Shown here: positions 1 through 7,328 of the stretch, piece after piece
Layout of the letters: each line of letters starts with the position of its first letter
Position numbering within the stretch: position 1 is the stretch's first letter
Assembly: GCA_905202485.1 (NCBI GenBank)
Contig: CAJKRY010000011.1
Location: 1 to 50,540 of the forward strand
Direction of reading: 5' to 3'
From: an uncultured Methanomassiliicoccus sp.
Lineage (GTDB): Archaea; Thermoplasmatota; Thermoplasmata; Methanomassiliicoccales; Methanomassiliicoccaceae
Length of the DNA: 50,540 bases
Made by a program: the position numbers and the translations under genes
The notes under the pieces: model-generated
What the model was told of the DNA's origin: nothing
The model's input: only the letters and a program-made list of their open reading frames with translations
Databases searched by the model: none

Positions 1-126
1 TGAGTCAGAGGTGTGATTTTCCTGTACCCCCCCCCCAGGCATGTTTACCTGAGACAAAGGTACAAGAAGCATCAAAGCTGCAACAAATACAGCTGACGCT
101 AATATCAATTTGCTCTTTTTATTCAT
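1..126 (-). CDS. Secreted or membrane-anchored protein, N-terminal fragment (runs off the window)
   Basis: Only the first 42 codons are in the window. They begin at an ATG preceded by a good ribosome-binding site (GGTGAG, 4 bases upstream). The N-terminus is a classic signal peptide: MNKKSK, a hydrophobic core of about 20 residues (LILASAVFVAALMLLVPL), then SQVNMPGGGV. The product is therefore exported or anchored; its function is unknown because the body lies outside. Codons 31-34 contain a run of ten G (plus-strand C at 27-36) just after the signal peptide. One extra G would bring a TGA into frame about eight codons on, so the gene looks switchable by tract slippage. Its promoter should lie in the A+T-rich region at 127-420. 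Confidence 0.75.
   Translation of the reverse strand, partial: MNKKSKLILASAVFVAALMLLVPLSQVNMPGGGVQENHTSDS
27..36 (-). repeat. G10 homopolymer inside a signal-peptide gene
   Basis: Ten consecutive C on the plus strand, read as GGG GGG GGG G in the secreted-protein gene. Such tracts change length by strand slippage; here a change would shift the reading frame. Two similar tracts occur at 9510-9520 and 35284-35295. Confidence 0.85.
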
Positions 127-420
127 ATACTCACCTAAATTTTTGTTTTGGGGGTTTGTTATTTTGTTTCCTCTCAAGGAAACTTAGTCTCTAAACATCA
201 TCATACACGACCAGAAATTTCAACAGAGCTTCAGCTGACTGATAGCAATGTCAAAAATATCGCAGAGGTCTATATGCTGACATCCAGACACATAACAATC
301 TTGCAGGAATAATAAAACAATATATATGGATGCCACTAGGATTCTAAATACTAATAAAATTATATGTATTCACTCAGAATACATCAAGGTGTATCAATAA
401 TCACTGAAGTGATGATAACA
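127..420. other. A+T-rich intergenic region
   Basis: I see no gene. It should carry the promoter of the minus-strand secreted-protein gene; a TATA-like ATATATATTG lies near 317-326. Near the tfoX-like stop is a small perfect hairpin (400-413, ATCACT-GA-AGTGAT), possibly that gene's 3' end structure. Confidence 0.4.
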
Positions 421-687
421 CTACTCATCTCCGTGGCTGAAATCGTCATAAAACTTTCTCAGATCCTTTTTAACATCATCAGGAAGATCGTGCCACCTTA
501 CTCCTCTGATGCTTCCTTCCAAAGCGCATAAGCGGTTATAGCACGCGGAGTCGTCTATTCCTCTGATTAATAGCCATGCGCGTTTGCTGCCGGTCTCGCA
601 CAGCTCATCAATTGTTTTAATGCCAACCTGATTAAGCTGCTGTTCAACCACCTTTCCAATGTTTTTGAGGCTGCACAATTCACCCAT
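421..687 (-). CDS. TfoX C-terminal domain protein
   Basis: An 88-residue protein matching the stand-alone TfoX_C (competence-regulator C-terminal) domain. It has the N-terminal helix-hairpin-helix-like pattern (LKNIGKVVEQQLNQVGI, then TIDEL) and the family's characteristic LCALEGSIRGVRWHDLP segment followed by KKDLRKFY. The N-terminal TfoX domain of the bacterial Sxy protein is absent, as is usual for these short forms, so a competence role should not be assumed. A nucleic-acid or protein-binding role is a guess from the HhH-like fold. It starts at ATG and ends at TAG, one of at least two genes here that use amber as an ordinary stop. Confidence 0.75.
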   Translation of the reverse strand: MGELCSLKNIGKVVEQQLNQVGIKTIDELCETGSKRAWLLIRGIDDSACYNRLCALEGSIRGVRWHDLPDDVKKDLRKFYDDFSHGDE

Positions 688-799
688 TAGCGGTCCTGCC
701 TATGCTATGCATATATCCTACTTTAGTTGAAAAGCGTTTACATGATGAATTCTCAAAAATGAAAAAGTTCAAGTCCATCATGCTACAAATGAGTTAGGG

Positions 800-1252
800 A
801 TGACTCAAGAGAGGAACGATATCAAGGAAGGCGCTGGTTCAGAAAAAATGAAGGCAATGCTTAATGATGCCATCGCCGGCGAGCTGCAGGTCAGCATCCA
901 GTACATGTGGCAGCATGTTGTATGGAAGAAGCCAGAGGGATACACTGCAAACGACGAGATAAAAAGAATTGCAATCGTAGAAATGAAACACGCAGAAATG
1001 ATTGCAGAGAGACTGAATTACCTGGGCGGAATTCCTACCACAAAACCTTATGAAATTGTTCTGGGCGGAGAAGACATCAGAGAACAGCTGAAACAGGATC
1101 AGGAAGCTGAAGAGCGTACCATCAAGCTGTATAATGACATCATAGAGCTGGCTGTCAAAGAGCATGATGTTACTACCAGGCATCTTTTTGAGAGGATTCT
1201 GGAAGAAGAGGAAGAACACCACGACTTCTTTACATCATTCTTAGAAGACTGA
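800..1252 (+). CDS. bfr: Bacterioferritin (ferritin-like diiron protein)
   Basis: A 150-residue four-helix-bundle ferritin for iron storage and peroxide or oxygen detoxification in the cytoplasm. All diiron ligands of bacterioferritin are present at a constant offset of +10 from E. coli numbering: E28, E61, H64, E104, E137, H140. Tyr35 and Met62 match Tyr25 and the heme-ligand Met52, so this is a better match to true bacterioferritin than to a generic rubrerythrin-like protein. Length is close to the usual 155-160. It stands alone, and the start is an ATG after a weak GTTAGGG ribosome-binding site. In a strict anaerobe it would protect against oxygen and buffer iron. Whether heme is bound cannot be told from sequence. 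Confidence 0.85.
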   Translation: MTQERNDIKEGAGSEKMKAMLNDAIAGELQVSIQYMWQHVVWKKPEGYTANDEIKRIAIVEMKHAEMIAERLNYLGGIPTTKPYEIVLGGEDIREQLKQDQEAEERTIKLYNDIIELAVKEHDVTTRHLFERILEEEEEHHDFFTSFLED

Positions 1253-1303
1253 AATCAACAATGTTCTCTAACGAGACTCCGGTCCCTCCATAAAAAGATC
1301 CAG

Positions 1304-1338
1304 GTTCAATGGAATGAAACAAACTATATCCATTGAAC
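1304..1338 (+). terminator. Hairpin downstream of bacterioferritin
   Basis: Perfect 10-bp inverted repeat (GTTCAATGGA / TCCATTGAAC) with a 15-base A-rich loop, about 50 bases past the bfr stop. It is a likely 3' end or transcript-stability structure. No strong T-run follows, so a terminator role is only plausible. Confidence 0.4.
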
Positions 1339-1421
1339 TTTGGATTTTCACTTTGGTGCATCTTCAGATCATTCGATTGAACCTATCCAAAGTATCAACA
1401 TACTTAATAGGATACATAAGC

Positions 1422-1486
1422 GAGGAAGGACATTGTCTGTATTAATATTTCAGTGATGGATCAACACAAAACTATTTACCTTCCTC
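1422..1486. repeat. Inverted repeat GAGGAAGG...CCTTCCTC, copy 1
   Basis: Arms at 1422-1429 and 1479-1486. The right arm sits in ATTTACCTTCCTCAC, identical to the context at copy 2 (6563-6577). It lies downstream of the small minus-strand gene 1592-1828, as copy 2 lies at the 3' end of the small minus-strand gene 6549-6806. Confidence 0.5.
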
Positions 1487-1591
1487 ACACTGTGTCTTCT
1501 AAGCAAAATTAAAGAGCTGAATGATTTTGATTCTGACGCTTCAATTCAAATTATGGTGTAGACAAAGAGAATTGATGAGGACTCTCTTAGT

Positions 1592-1828
1592 TTAATGCTT
1601 TTCTGGCAGATTTGATTTTAAGCATAATGGAAACTTCTGATAGATTTCATAAATTAAGTCTCGTGCTTCAAACAAAGAAATGCCCAGACCATCGGCAATG
1701 TCGTATTCATCTTCTCCTTCTTCGTATCTGATGTATGCCAGCAGCTCCTTTTTAGTAAACCCTCGTTTGAGAAAAGTATTTACAAGCCTTGATCCAAGAT
1801 CACATTCTTCAAGTTCGAAATCGGTCAT
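1592..1828 (-). CDS. Small hypothetical protein, possible helix-turn-helix
   Basis: A 78-residue acidic protein, not recognised as a named family. Residues ~40-62 (EYDIADGLGISLFEARDLIY) have the look of a helix-turn-helix (IAxxLGISxxxA), so a small DNA-binding regulator is possible. It is divergent from the RHH gene at 1932 with a 103-base gap carrying both promoters and the shared motif at 1857-1870. The same arrangement recurs at 6549-7187 and 5610-6059. It starts at ATG and ends at TAA. Confidence 0.55.
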   Translation of the reverse strand: MTDFELEECDLGSRLVNTFLKRGFTKKELLAYIRYEEGEDEYDIADGLGISLFEARDLIYEIYQKFPLCLKSNLPEKH

Positions 1829-1856
1829 AAATCTGCATATGCATCAGATATTTATC

Positions 1857-1870
1857 CCTACGTGTTGTAC
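1857..1870 (+). promoter_or_regulatory. Shared motif CCTACGTGTTGTAC between divergent genes
   Basis: A nearly identical 14-mer (CCTGCGTGTTGTGC) occurs at 6898-6911 in the same setting, between a small minus-strand gene and an RHH gene. It is a candidate operator for the RHH proteins. This is inference from conservation between two paralogous intergenic regions. Confidence 0.45.
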
Positions 1871-1931
1871 TATCGTAAGTATATAATTAGTCCAATTTAA
1901 GATATAAAGAGATCTCAGATAAATAGTCGCA

Positions 1932-2147
1932 ATGCCACAGAAACCACGAGATAAAACATCATTCAGAGTTACTGTTCCGGAAGAGCTATTACCTCGTATT
2001 GATGAGATTATAGAAGAAGATCTGTATGGTGGTAGAAGCGAGTTCGTAATGAGATTAGTGAGAAATTATATTGACGAAAGAGACCGTCAAAAATCACTGA
2101 AGCTAGAATATAAGATTATTGAAGAAAAGAAAAAACTCAATAAATGA
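1932..2147 (+). CDS. Ribbon-helix-helix DNA-binding protein (paralogue 1)
   Basis: A 71-residue protein with a ribbon-helix-helix fold: strand TSFRVTVPEE (10-19), helix LLPRIDEIIEEDLY, then GGRSEFVMRLVRNYIDER as the second helix, and a basic coiled tail. RHH proteins bind DNA as dimers through the paired strands and often repress their own promoter. It has clear paralogues at 6957-7187 and, broken, at 5836-6059. A TATA-like GATATAAAG lies about 25 bases upstream. It could be a free-standing regulator or an antitoxin; no recognised toxin is adjacent, though the divergent 78-residue protein is a possible partner. Confidence 0.8.
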   Translation: MPQKPRDKTSFRVTVPEELLPRIDEIIEEDLYGGRSEFVMRLVRNYIDERDRQKSLKLEYKIIEEKKKLNK

Positions 2148-2242
2148 TGTCAGCGGATCTTTAACCATTTTTAGCATTGATTGATGTGCTTACACTCTAA
2201 ATCAAATTCTGCTTCTAGCGCAGTGAGAAACAAATATCATCG

Positions 2243-2887
2243 ATGCCGGCAATGTCCATTTGTATGAAGCTTGGCATTGTCGCATGCGACATTTTGAAAA
2301 AAGAAATAGAGCATCTTGTGGCTGACGATCCAGATTTTGTCAGAAAGGAGTATCTGGAGTTCAGCCTCCATGTATATCCAGAAGAGATGAAGTCAAAGAT
2401 TCTAGAAGTAATTGATGATGTCAAGAAAGATGTCGACGGCATATTAGTAGGGTATGCGGTCTGCCAGGCTTTGGAGAATTTTACCGACGAACTTGACATA
2501 CCTGCAGCAATGATTGAAGGTGTAGACTGCATAGAAGCCGTCATAGGCCCTGAAGAATACAAAAATGAAAAGAAGATATGCACAGGTACCTGGTTCAGCA
2601 CTCCCGGGTGGGCGGAAATCGGAAAAGAAGGCATCATCAAAGAACTGCACTTGAATGAGCTGGAAGATCAGGGATACCCGGCAGATTTTTTCATGGACAT
2701 TGTTTTTGAAGCTTATTCCAGATGTTTGTATATCGACACCGGTGTCGACAGCAGCGGATGTTTCCAGACCCTATCGGAAAAATTTGCTGATGAATTAGGA
2801 TTCAGGCACGAATGCAGAAAGGGCAGCGTAGCCAATATAGAGAAAGCTGTAAGCGAGCTGAAGAAACTGGTCTCAGAAAAAACATAA
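2243..2887 (+). CDS. DUF1638 family protein
   Basis: A 214-residue soluble protein of the DUF1638 type, common in methylotrophic methanogens and often found near corrinoid methyltransferase genes. Seen here: the opening MKLGIVACDILKKEIEHL, the central GYAVCQAL segment, and LYIDTGV near the C-terminus, with several conserved cysteines. The biochemical role is not established. The start could be the first ATG (2243) or the ATG seven codons on (MKLG, 2264), which matches the usual N-terminus better. It is not in an obvious operon; the helicase gene follows 85 bases later. Confidence 0.65.
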   Translation: MPAMSICMKLGIVACDILKKEIEHLVADDPDFVRKEYLEFSLHVYPEEMKSKILEVIDDVKKDVDGILVGYAVCQALENFTDELDIPAAMIEGVDCIEAVIGPEEYKNEKKICTGTWFSTPGWAEIGKEGIIKELHLNELEDQGYPADFFMDIVFEAYSRCLYIDTGVDSSGCFQTLSEKFADELGFRHECRKGSVANIEKAVSELKKLVSEKT

Positions 2888-2972
2888 TACAATGTTTTAT
2901 ATGGACTCTGCTTATCCCACTTCATAATTTCCTCCAGTTAACTGGGGGACAGTAATTATCGTGTGATGAATT

Positions 2973-4382
2973 ATGCTTAAAACTTTCGAGTCATTAGGTA
3001 TTGACGACCGCATACTTGATGCAATAAGAGGCATGGACTGGGAGGAACCGTCTCCAGTCCAGATCGCTACAATACCTATCATTCTGGAAGGGCGCGACAT
3101 AATCGGACAGGCTCAGACCGGTACAGGAAAAACCGCAGCTTTCGGGATCCCGCTGCTGCAGATGATTGAGCCTAAGAAGAAACCGTCAGCCCTTATCTTA
3201 TGCCCCACGAGGGAGCTTGCGATTCAAGTTTCTGAGGAGATGAAAAGATTGGGAGAGTACGTCTCCCTGAGAATTCTGTCAGTCTACGGCGGAGCCGGGA
3301 TTGAGCCCCAGATAAATGCCATGCAACAAGGCATAGACATTGTGGTAGGGACTCCTGGAAGAGTTATTGATCATCTTCACAGAGGCACGCTGGATCTGAA
3401 TGAGATAAAATATATGGTGCTGGATGAAGCAGACAGAATGCTTGACATGGGATTCATTGATGATATCAAGTATGTGCTGTCAAAACTTCCGAGAAACCAT
3501 CAGACTCTTTTGTTCTCAGCAACGATGCCCAGCGAGATACATGCTCTCAGCGAGAAATACATGAAGGATCCGCAGACGATCTCCGTGTCCGAGGATATTC
3601 TGGTTCTGCCCAATACAGAACAGATGTATGTGCCTATAGGCAGAAGAAACAAGATCTGGGCATTGTGCAGGATTCTTGAGGCCAATAAACCAAAGACGAT
3701 TGTATTTGCACAGACCAAATTCATTGTGGATATGATCGAGAAAAGACTGAAGTCATACGGATACCCGGTAGCGGCAATTCACGGAGACCTTTCCCAATCT
3801 AAAAGAGAAAGAGTTTTGAAAGACTTCAGGTCAGGCAAGACAAACATTCTGGTAGCAACTGACGTGGCCGCAAGAGGCCTGGATATTGAAGGTGTTGTGA
3901 TGGTTGTCAATTATGACATTCCCGACAGCCCGGAAACATATGTCCACCGCATAGGCCGTACAGGAAGAGCAGGCAAGGAAGGCAGAGCTATAACTTTTGT
4001 ATCCTCAGATGAAATGCATCTTCTTGAAGCAGTAGAAGCGTTCACAGAGGCCAAGATCCCCAAATTTGAAGTTCCGAATCCTGAAGGAAAAATAAAGGCA
4101 AACGTTCAGGAGGTTCTTGACTTCGATGAGATGGCAGACATCTTCGGCATGGTTAACATCGAGATATCAGCCGGATGCTCTACAGGAACCACAACCAATG
4201 AAATCTTAGAGCTCCTGATAAGGAAAGCCAGGATAAATGAGATGATGATCGGCAAGATAGCAATCGGAGCTAAGACATCTGTGATAGAGCTTCACAAAAG
4301 TGTTGCCATGCGTGCGCTTCGATCATTAAACCAGATGAACTTTAAGGGAAAGCGCTTAGGCGCGAGACCTTACAAAAACTAA
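2973..4382 (+). CDS. DEAD-box RNA helicase with DbpA-type RNA-binding domain
   Basis: A 469-residue ATP-dependent RNA helicase that unwinds RNA duplexes in ribosome assembly, RNA decay or cold adaptation. All core motifs are visible: Q motif near residues 5-35, Walker A AQTGTGKT (47-54), PTREL (79-83), TPGR (127-130), DEAD (151-154), SAT (182-184), ARGLD and HRIGRTGR (about 326). Residues ~395-469 fit a DbpA/CsdA RNA-binding domain (EISAGCSTGTT, then MMIGKIAIGAKTSVIEL). This links it to the bacterial DeaD/CshA/DbpA group, which is widespread in mesophilic methanogens. It is monocistronic and followed by a hairpin terminator. Confidence 0.93.
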   Translation: MLKTFESLGIDDRILDAIRGMDWEEPSPVQIATIPIILEGRDIIGQAQTGTGKTAAFGIPLLQMIEPKKKPSALILCPTRELAIQVSEEMKRLGEYVSLRILSVYGGAGIEPQINAMQQGIDIVVGTPGRVIDHLHRGTLDLNEIKYMVLDEADRMLDMGFIDDIKYVLSKLPRNHQTLLFSATMPSEIHALSEKYMKDPQTISVSEDILVLPNTEQMYVPIGRRNKIWALCRILEANKPKTIVFAQTKFIVDMIEKRLKSYGYPVAAIHGDLSQSKRERVLKDFRSGKTNILVATDVAARGLDIEGVVMVVNYDIPDSPETYVHRIGRTGRAGKEGRAITFVSSDEMHLLEAVEAFTEAKIPKFEVPNPEGKIKANVQEVLDFDEMADIFGMVNIEISAGCSTGTTTNEILELLIRKARINEMMIGKIAIGAKTSVIELHKSVAMRALRSLNQMNFKGKRLGARPYKN

Positions 4383-4384
4383 AC

Positions 4385-4409
4385 AGAGATTTACTATCTC
4401 TAAATTTTT
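4385..4409 (+). terminator. Intrinsic-like terminator after the DEAD-box helicase
   Basis: AGAGAT-TTACT-ATCTCT stem-loop (4385-4401) followed by AAATTTTTC, starting 2 bases after the stop codon. Confidence 0.6.
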
Positions 4410-4507
4410 CATTTCACAAGTTTCAGCGGGCATGGTGCAGGTTGCACAAATCCCGCATGAACTCAGTATTCTATATACACAAGTAAAACTCTGAACCTAT
4501 TCAAAAA

Positions 4508-4828
4508 TCATTTTTTGAACCTTCTCCCGGTGTTGGCATAAATGATTCCTGCAATGATAATTGCAAAAAACAGGCTGAGTCCGATCCAGATAAGAAAAGT
4601 CTCATTAAAGATCTCGCTGGAAGCAACTACAAACCAGCAGGCAGCCAGTGCAAACATGAGCTTGCCCATGAATTTACACATCGTCTTCTCGTCATATTCA
4701 TTCTGCTCTTCTGCAGATGCTGTGTTGTAGCCTGCAATGAGAAAAGCACCTTTTTCCCAGGAGAAGATTACGCCCAACAGAATGAAAAATCCTGTGATTA
4801 CAAGATGAAAAACAAGCAGTACTAGCAT
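4508..4828 (-). CDS. DUF3784-type small membrane protein
   Basis: A 106-residue protein with three predicted membrane helices (about 3-22, 50-70, 75-96) and the family signature AGYNTASAEEQNEYDEKTMCKFMG between helices 1 and 2. It resembles the DUF3784 family, frequent in Firmicutes and in gut archaea. Function is unknown. It is a single gene with a basic C-terminal tail (RRFKK). Confidence 0.65.
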   Translation of the reverse strand: MLVLLVFHLVITGFFILLGVIFSWEKGAFLIAGYNTASAEEQNEYDEKTMCKFMGKLMFALAACWFVVASSEIFNETFLIWIGLSLFFAIIIAGIIYANTGRRFKK

Positions 4829-4920
4829 TGTTTAACTTTCCACTGGCGACTTACTATCTACAAAACACAGATTTCCGACTGAAAACAAAGTTGTCATCAG
4901 CCGCTAAAAATATCTGCTGC

Positions 4921-5253
4921 TTATCTCCACTTTGAATAACGGTCCAACAATGTGCAGGTGTCATCGGCAGCAATCTTATCAATCACGCCGTCCGCTTCAA
5001 TGCTGCGGATATACTCTTTTGTCTCCCTGACTGACACTCTGGATGCTTTAGCGATTATGTTTGCTACCACTGTAGGAATCATTGATTTATCCATAGGAGA
5101 TGCGTTCAGAATTTCTCTTAAATCATATTTGAATGGTCCGAGTCTGTGAAGGTTGAGCATAGAAGTCCTTGGAGTCTGATTTTTAGGACGCTTCTTTGAT
5201 GATTGCTGCTTACGATCATTACCGAACTTATTGTATGCTGTATTCGATGCCAA
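4921..5253 (-). CDS. Small basic protein with S25e-like winged helix
   Basis: A 110-residue protein. Residues 1-35 are Lys/Arg/Asn-rich and likely disordered. Residues ~55-95 (MIPTVVANIIAKASRVSV, then RETKEYIRSIEADGVIDKI) look like a winged helix and resemble ribosomal protein S25e. A ribosomal protein or a small DNA/RNA-binding protein is likely. There is no ATG before residue 32; the TTG at 5253 has GGAG 8 bases upstream and is the best start. S25e is patchily distributed in Euryarchaeota, so the ribosomal assignment is tentative. Confidence 0.5.
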   Translation of the reverse strand: MASNTAYNKFGNDRKQQSSKKRPKNQTPRTSMLNLHRLGPFKYDLREILNASPMDKSMIPTVVANIIAKASRVSVRETKEYIRSIEADGVIDKIAADDTCTLLDRYSKWR

Positions 5254-5609
5254 TATGTTGTCTCCAAGAAAGGAAGAGTATCCGCCAGATACTTAAATAT
5301 TGTGTGATGGACTGGATTAGTTTTGGATACATGCCAGATAATATTTGTTCAGCAGATCTTAATTTGATTTATATATAATAACTGACTCAGACAACCGTAA
5401 TAAAATTTTGAACATACTGCAACCTTTTTGTTTATCTGCAGAAGCAAACCAGACGATTATGCAGTCGTAGAAAAATCTTGGATTCAGCATGATTCCGTGC
5501 AAGAATGCGTAACGAGAATTTGAATATCTGTCAGCCGGAGAAATCAGTCATATTTTTCATTAAGAAATGATAGATCACGCTTGAACGGCTCTCCAGGTCA
5601 TAGCTGGAT
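5254..5609. other. A+T-rich region without a supported gene
   Basis: I see no convincing coding frame, RNA gene or strong repeat. It must hold the promoter of the minus-strand gene ending at 4921 and the 3' end of the small gene 5610-5759. Confidence 0.35.
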
Positions 5610-5759
5610 TTATTTTTCCCTTTCCTTGATATATTTCTGCATACAATACAGAGCAAAATCTGCTACTGAGTCATATCCATGTTTTTTCGCCATTTTTTCC
5701 GCTTCAGCATACTGCTCAGCGGTCAAATAATACGTCAATTCACAAGTTTCTTCTTCCAT
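5610..5759 (-). CDS. 49-residue RHH-like small protein
   Basis: A short gene supported by a strong ribosome-binding site (GGAGG, 6 bases before ATG). The protein is MEEETCELTYYLTAEQYAEA, then EKMAKKHGYDSVADFALYCM and QKYIKEREK. The pattern LTAEQ...AKKHGYDSVADFA...YI resembles a compact CopG/RHH fold (strand, helix, turn, helix), suggesting a small DNA-binding protein or antitoxin. It stands divergent to the broken RHH gene at 5836, the same layout as the two intact RHH loci. Function is not assigned. Confidence 0.65.
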   Translation of the reverse strand: MEEETCELTYYLTAEQYAEAEKMAKKHGYDSVADFALYCMQKYIKEREK

Positions 5760-5835
5760 TTGATGCCTCCGTAGGACAAGCATTTAGCTCATTATGAAGC
5801 TATCCATTATAAGCCACAAGGCAATAATATACTCA

Positions 5836-6059
5836 ATGCCAAAAAAACCACCGAAGAAAGTTGCATTCAAGGTATTAGTACCAGAAGAACTGATGCCAGA
5901 AATCAACAAACTTGTCGCTGACGGCGATTACAATGGATACTGAGATTTTGTTCTGGCCTGATCAGAAAATGCATTAATGGGCACAGACATGAAACTGCTG
6001 TCAAAAACGAGTGTGAAATATACCAACAACTGCAGCGGCTGAATAAAAAACAAGAATAA
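5836..6059 (+). pseudogene. Broken ribbon-helix-helix gene (paralogue 2)
   Basis: Starts MPKKPPKKVAFKVLVPEELM, closely matching the paralogues at 1932 and 6957 (strand FKVLVPEEL, then DYNG). An in-frame TGA at 5941 follows. Beyond it, a different frame continues the family's C-terminal half (LIRKCINGHRHETAVKNECE, ending QRLNKKQE and TAA at 6057). So the gene carries at least one frameshift plus stop codons in the original frame and is decayed. A sequencing error is unlikely to explain several lesions. It marks this stretch as old, degenerating accessory DNA. Confidence 0.8.
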
Positions 6060-6548
6060 AATCAAAAAAGCTCTGGAAAATACAGTTTTGCTGCAATCCC
6101 AGAGTGAGTGATTCTTACTTTGTATCACGTTTCATAGATTTTTTAGACGGACCGATGATTCAGCATTCTTACTCCACAAAGACAGAATGTAGCTTCTTTG
6201 CCACAAATAGAGTTCCATCCAAATAGATCCAGTAATTGTAGGGTAGGCGTTTATAATTCCTGTATTCAAAACTGGACCTAAGCTTCCATTGAAAAACCCT
6301 GCTTCTGTTTCTCTCAATGATGCTAGTTCCTGCACCCTGGGAAAACAGCAGATATCCTTGTCATCTAAGTCTGTTTCTGCCCCGGTGCCTTTTTCACCGG
6401 CTGTTATTTTCAAAAATCAGCCAGCCTTGTATAGGCACGGCATCTTATTTTCGGGCGTCGTTGTCCCAATAAGGCACGGAATGGTAAGAATAATTATAAT
6501 ACAAATGTCAAAGATCAAGATTAGAGGAAGGGTGCTACTTTAGCAATT
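6060..6548. other. Decayed accessory DNA, not identified
   Basis: Open frames exist on both strands (minus 6132-6413, plus 6289-6543), but neither has a ribosome-binding site, promoter or family match that I recognise. In several minus-strand frames, protein-like segments (such as PENKMPCLYKAG near 6420-6460) are broken by stops, suggesting remnants of a lost gene, possibly a transposase. This is a weak inference. Confidence 0.3.
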
Positions 6549-6576
6549 TTACACCACTAAACCATTTACCTTCCTC
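6524..6576. repeat. Inverted repeat GAGGAAGG...CCTTCCTC, copy 2
   Basis: Arms at 6524-6531 and 6569-6576. The right arm lies in the last codons of the small minus-strand gene 6549-6806. Copy 1 is at 1422-1486, also 3' of a small minus-strand gene paired with an RHH gene. Confidence 0.5.
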
Positions 6577-6806
6577 ACTCTGATTATTTCAAAAACGGCC
6601 ATTGTCAAAATAATATATGCACAAGATGAATGTGATTGAATCACTTTTGACATGCAACCGCTAGATCTGACATCTATGTCAAGCTGTTCAACGATTGATT
6701 TTGAAAGAGAAACTATGAATTCAACATCATCTTTCGTATGCATCGCATCATTAAACAATTCATCAGTATGTTCATTCACATTATCGCAGCTGTCTTCTTT
6801 AGCCAT
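6549..6806 (-). CDS. Small hypothetical protein divergent to an RHH gene
   Basis: An 85-residue protein from the ATG at 6806 (a TTG three codons upstream is possible). It is acidic at the N-terminus (MAKEDSCDNVNEHTDELFND), with a hydrophobic stretch near the C-terminus (CAYIILTMAVFEII) and a basic end (RVRKVNG). No family is recognised. It shares no clear similarity with the 78-residue protein at 1592 except its placement: divergent from an RHH gene, with the same motif in the gap and the same inverted repeat at its 3' end. Confidence 0.45.
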   Translation of the reverse strand: MAKEDSCDNVNEHTDELFNDAMHTKDDVEFIVSLSKSIVEQLDIDVRSSGCMSKVIQSHSSCAYIILTMAVFEIIRVRKVNGLVV

Positions 6807-6897
6807 TGTCTTCAATCGTTCTAGATTATAACTATCAATTGAGATTGCCAGTTTATTATAGCCTTTTATATTCTTACAATGTGTCTATATAACTAAT

Positions 6898-6911
6898 CCT
6901 GCGTGTTGTGC
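6898..6911 (+). promoter_or_regulatory. Shared motif CCTGCGTGTTGTGC between divergent genes
   Basis: Second copy of the motif at 1857-1870 (12 of 14 identical), again between a small minus-strand gene and an intact RHH gene. Candidate RHH operator. Confidence 0.45.
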
Positions 6912-6956
6912 AAAATGTACCCATTATATCTTATCAATTGACATCAAATAACAAGC

Positions 6957-7187
6957 GTGATGCCCAGAAAAATGCCTGATAAGTCATCTTTTAGAGTTGT
7001 CGTTCCAGATGTCTTCATGTCTGAAATCGATGAGATTGTGCATAAAGATGGATACAATGGAAGAAGTGAACTTGCTCTTAGACTTCTGAGAAATCATATT
7101 GATGAACGGAAAAAGAACGAACGGATCAAAATGGAATACGAACTAATGAATAAAGAAAAATCATCAAATAATGAAAAGAATGAATGA
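6957..7187 (+). CDS. Ribbon-helix-helix DNA-binding protein (paralogue 3)
   Basis: A 76-residue RHH protein, close paralogue of 1932-2147. Shared elements are SSFRVVVPD (strand), MSEIDEIVHKDGYNGRSE, LALRLLRNHIDERKK and a charged coiled tail. It is predicted to bind DNA as a dimer and may repress its own divergent promoter region. The start may be the second of two codons (GTG ATG overlap). It is intact, unlike the copy at 5836. No enzyme-like toxin is seen beside it. Confidence 0.78.
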   Translation: MMPRKMPDKSSFRVVVPDVFMSEIDEIVHKDGYNGRSELALRLLRNHIDERKKNERIKMEYELMNKEKSSNNEKNE

Positions 7188-7328
7188 TGTTCAAAAATCT
7201 TACTCATACCTCAACATACCTGTCTTATCGAAAAGCTAACAATTAACGCTGTCCTGACGCCAATCAGAATATTTTTCGTTGTGAAGTCGCAATGAGATTA
7301 TCAACTGCACTTAGCGATTAAACAAAGC

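Larger units (their letters stand above)
1253..1591. other. Intergenic region with two inverted repeats
   Basis: No open gene is supported. It holds the hairpin at 1304-1338 and the GAGGAAGG/CCTTCCTC inverted repeat at 1422-1486. A second copy of the latter lies at 6524-6576. Confidence 0.45.

Noticed and set aside
839..1222. Minus-strand frame of 127 codons
   Set aside because: Mirror of the bacterioferritin gene; low-complexity composition and no start signals.
5941..5943. TGA in the RHH paralogue 2 as a possible selenocysteine codon
   Set aside because: The family continues in a different frame downstream and further stops occur, so this is a pseudogene.
6289..6543. Plus-strand 84-codon frame overlapping a minus-strand 93-codon frame at 6132-6413
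   Set aside because: Neither has start signals or recognised domains; the area seems to be decayed DNA, so I list it only as such.
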